DNA of 64,000 bases from Cryptomeria japonica. Its lineage: Eukaryota > Streptophyta > Pinopsida > Cupressales > Cupressaceae. The notes under the pieces were generated by a model. It saw only the letters and a program-made list of their open reading frames with translations. It was not told the DNA's origin and did not search any database. The stretch's first letter is position 1. Every line of letters begins with the position of its first letter. Positions 61,854 through 64,000 of this stretch are shown one piece after another. Where the stretch lies: the NCBI RefSeq assembly GCF_030272615.1, contig NC_081413.1, forward strand, positions 330,901,802-330,965,801. The letters run 5' to 3'. A program made the position numbers and the translations under genes.

Positions 61854-62452
61854 AATTGTCACAAATTGAAGAATCTCATTCAAGATCTTATTGATAATGG
61901 TGTGATACAAGTCGATGATCATACTTCCAATGAAGAACATGCAATGTTCAAGGAATCATTTCAAAAACAAGATAAGGGAAAGGCTCCTAAGACAGGAAAT
62001 AATGCCAATTATATTAATGCAGCCCATGATTACATCATCAACCATATTTTAGAATTGAACAACCATGTGTCTACCATAACCATAAAAAAGGCAAAGCCCG
62101 CTAATGCAATGTCACTACTCAAAGAGGTAAAGTTACTTTACAAGGTGCTACATCCAAAATAACTTCATCCTCCAATAGCCAATATAATCTTATAGATCAG
62201 CTGGGAAATACACTCACTCTCATTTCAATCCTTGAGCTTTTGCACATTTCATCTTCTCACAAAGCTATTTTGGACAAAATCTTGCAAGAGACATCCGTTC
62301 CTACTGATCTAAACATGGACCAATTTCAAGTCATGGTGGGACACCTTTCTACCCCTCATTGCCTTACATTCATCGAAGTAAATGATGCATCTCCAGAACA
62401 ACTATAGAATGCACTTCACATTGAAGCCTTCCTCCATAAACACCACATAAAA
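61854..62452 (+). pseudogene. Tat gag, old copy, part 2
   Basis: Continues the gag of 43,731-45,508: NCHKLKNLIQDLIDNGVIQVD, FKESFQKQDKGKA and VSTITIKKAKPA, with a frameshift near 62,125. Then comes the region matching LISILELLRISPAHKAVLDK (here LISILELLHISSSHKAILDK) and FQVMVGHLSTPHCLTF, ending HHIK before the TGA at 62,453-62,455. Confidence 0.85.
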
Positions 62453-62455
62453 TGA

Positions 62456-63620
62456 GTCTTGATAGATGGAGGAGCAAGTCTCAATATTTTCACATTAAAA
62501 GGTATCTTAGCATTGGGATTCTTTGAAAATATTGTGGATTCTAGGGAAAAGATCACTATAAAGGCCCATGACGATGAAGAATTCTCCTCAAAAGGAAAAG
62601 TCACTCTACCTCTAAGAGTTGGGCCAGTAACAAGGGATGTGGTTTTCCAAGTCCTTGATCTTGATCTCACATACAATATACATTTGGGATGATCATAAAT
62701 ACATGCAATGAGAGAAGTGCCTTCGACTTACCATCAATGCATCAAGTTTCCAAACAATGGAACCGAAGTCACAGTTAAAGGGGATCCAAATCCATACATG
62801 TATTGCAACAATCTTCGACCAAGACCCGAAACAATAGTCCCAATAAATTGAGAAGCTAGTCCATCTTTGATGTATATTGATCTAGCATCTTTGGAAGCTT
62901 CCACGTCAATGCAAGAAGAGATTAAAGGAAAATTCAAGTATAAAGGCATGCGAGAATACACCTTAAATCAAACCATGTATATAAGGCGATTGATGGTCTC
63001 TCAAAAGACTTATGCTAGACCACGTCCTTCAAAACTGATATCAACAATAATCATAAAATGGGATCCCACAACTTTCAAAAGATGGTGTGAAATGGAAGAA
63101 GAAGATATCTACAAGATGCTTCACAAAGAACCAAAAGAACAACTTAATCAAGACCACATCACAAAACCAGTTGAAAATTATGGAAAAGGCTTCAAGTTTT
63201 TGCAAAAGATGGGATATTATGGAAAATATCCTCTCAGCCTACGAAAGAAAGGTATTGTGAAACCATTACAACTTGAGTTAGTACCAAAGAAGAAACAAAC
63301 AAAAGGAGTTGGTTTTGCACCATTGAGAATATGTGATCATGATTCTCAAGCAACATTATAAATTTCTTATCCCACTTCCACGAATGACCAATGTAAAGAA
63401 AGATGTTATTCTATAGATTCAAATGAATGGGAATGTGGTTATGACAAATCATCCAGTGATTATGAGCTTGCAAATTTTTTTAGAGAACCTAGTGAGCCCA
63501 TCGAAGAAGAAAAAAATAGAGAATTATTCAAAGTTTGTCAAGCAACATCATCAAATTCTACAAGTAACATGCCCATTGTTTTACCCATATGATTTAGAAA
63601 GTTTAACCCACAAGTGAAAG
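62456..63620 (+). pseudogene. Tat protease, G-patch-like segment and linker, old copy
   Basis: VLIDGGASLNIFTLKG (active site DGGA), then ITIKAHDDEEFSSKGKVTLP and FQVLDLDLTYNIHLG followed by a stop. STYHQCIKFPNNGTEVTV, EYTLNQTMYIRRLM and WDPTTFKRW match the young pol. The G-patch-like segment is kept (NYGKGFKFLQKMGYYGKYPLS, about 63,177-63,240). The acidic linker reads DSNEWECGYDKSSSDYEL and EPSEPIEEE and fades near 63,600. RT is absent. Several stops. Confidence 0.82.
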
Positions 63621-64000
63621 AAATAAATTTTCAATATACTAGTAATTAAAATTTCCACTTTTCATTTCATTAACAAGATAAAATGAAATAAATACCATTT
63701 CAAATTTTCCATTGCATCATATAGAATATCATATTCATAAACATATGAAAGCATTTGCATTTTCCTTTCCAAATTTCCACCTACTTTAGGAATATTTGAA
63801 TACATACAAAGCTTCATGAGTTTAATGAAACATAAGTAATACAAATGGTCAAGATATCCTTGTTGGCATACATCCTCAAATATTGGCCACCAACTACATG
63901 AGGAAGAGCATCACTCAAGCACTTTTCCACCCAACCAAGACTTTATAGTCCCTCGTGGCTCTCCTAACTGAGGCGGCCTAACCCTTCAATAGAGAGTTTG
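63621..64000. other. unassigned right end of window
   Basis: Tat similarity is lost at about 63,600. The remaining sequence is AT-rich, then moderately GC-rich near the edge (CCTCGTGGCTCTCCTAACTG). It may be the edge of another insertion. No ORF or repeat identified. Confidence 0.5.

Larger units (their letters stand above)
25115..63620 (+). mobile_element. old Tat-type Ty3/gypsy element, host of three later insertions
   Basis: Plus-strand element reassembled from four pieces: 5' LTR, primer site and 5' UTR start (25,115-25,943); 5' UTR (33,537-34,676); 5' UTR and gag (42,541-45,513); gag end, protease and linker (61,854-~63,620). The summed distance from LTR to gag is about 2.4 kb, the same as in the young Tat. 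The intervening blocks are a gag-only element, a chromovirus and the young Tat. The RT half is absent, either truncated near 63,620 or displaced beyond the window. Confidence 0.8.

Overview
The window is plant nuclear DNA made almost entirely of nested LTR retrotransposons. I see no ordinary single-copy host gene. The element types (Ty1/copia with an initiator-tRNA-Met primer site, a chromovirus with a chromodomain, Tat-type Ty3/gypsy with a second RNase H, a decayed LINE, long low-GC spacers) fit a large plant genome. A gymnosperm is a plausible but unproven guess.

Layout, left to right. (1) 1-~12,400: a minus-strand copia element (pol 1-1749, gag 9561-10462, 5' LTR from 10,536). Its gag is split at 1869-9560 by a minus-strand LTR element that encodes only Gag plus a decayed protease. 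The insertion is flanked by an unusual 119-bp duplication. (2) ~12,417-12,938: remains of a LINE reverse transcriptase. (3) 12,939-25,114: an ancient plus-strand Tat element (LTR, primer site, 5' UTR, gag, protease), itself split by ~5.9 kb of unassigned DNA (18,272-~24,190) that carries a long TA/GA microsatellite. (4) 25,115-~63,620: a second, old plus-strand Tat element. It was later invaded three times: by a second gag-only element (25,944-33,536), by a complete chromovirus (34,677-42,535, TSD CATAA), and by a young complete Tat element (45,514-61,848, TSD CTAGT). (5) ~63,620-64,000: unassigned.

The young Tat element is the centre of interest. It is 16.3 kb long and its two 776-bp LTRs differ at two bases. 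On the minus strand it carries an intact gag and an intact protease/G-patch-like/RT/RNase H/RNase H/integrase pol, in one frame and separated by a single UGA. The same UGA lies at the same codon in the two older Tat copies, which suggests programmed readthrough. Between pol and the 3' LTR, on the opposite strand, lies a gene with its own TATA-like box, a short first exon, an 827-bp phase-0 intron and a GC-rich second exon encoding a plant mobile domain (PMD) protein with a coiled-coil tail. Its second exon has two in-frame TAG codons.

A short motif, CGCGTCTGTG, recurs about 16 times in the intron of this antisense gene and about 25 times in two blocks of the 5' UTR upstream of gag. In both places it is oriented along the direction of transcription. 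The two-block layout at matching distances from the LTR also occurs in the two older copies, with diverged motifs but a similar ~20-bp period. A captured PMD protein, clustered motifs and conserved placement together suggest a self-regulation or anti-silencing module; that is inference. The gag-only elements share LTR termini and primer-site type with the ancient Tat copy, so Tat elements are their likely helpers.
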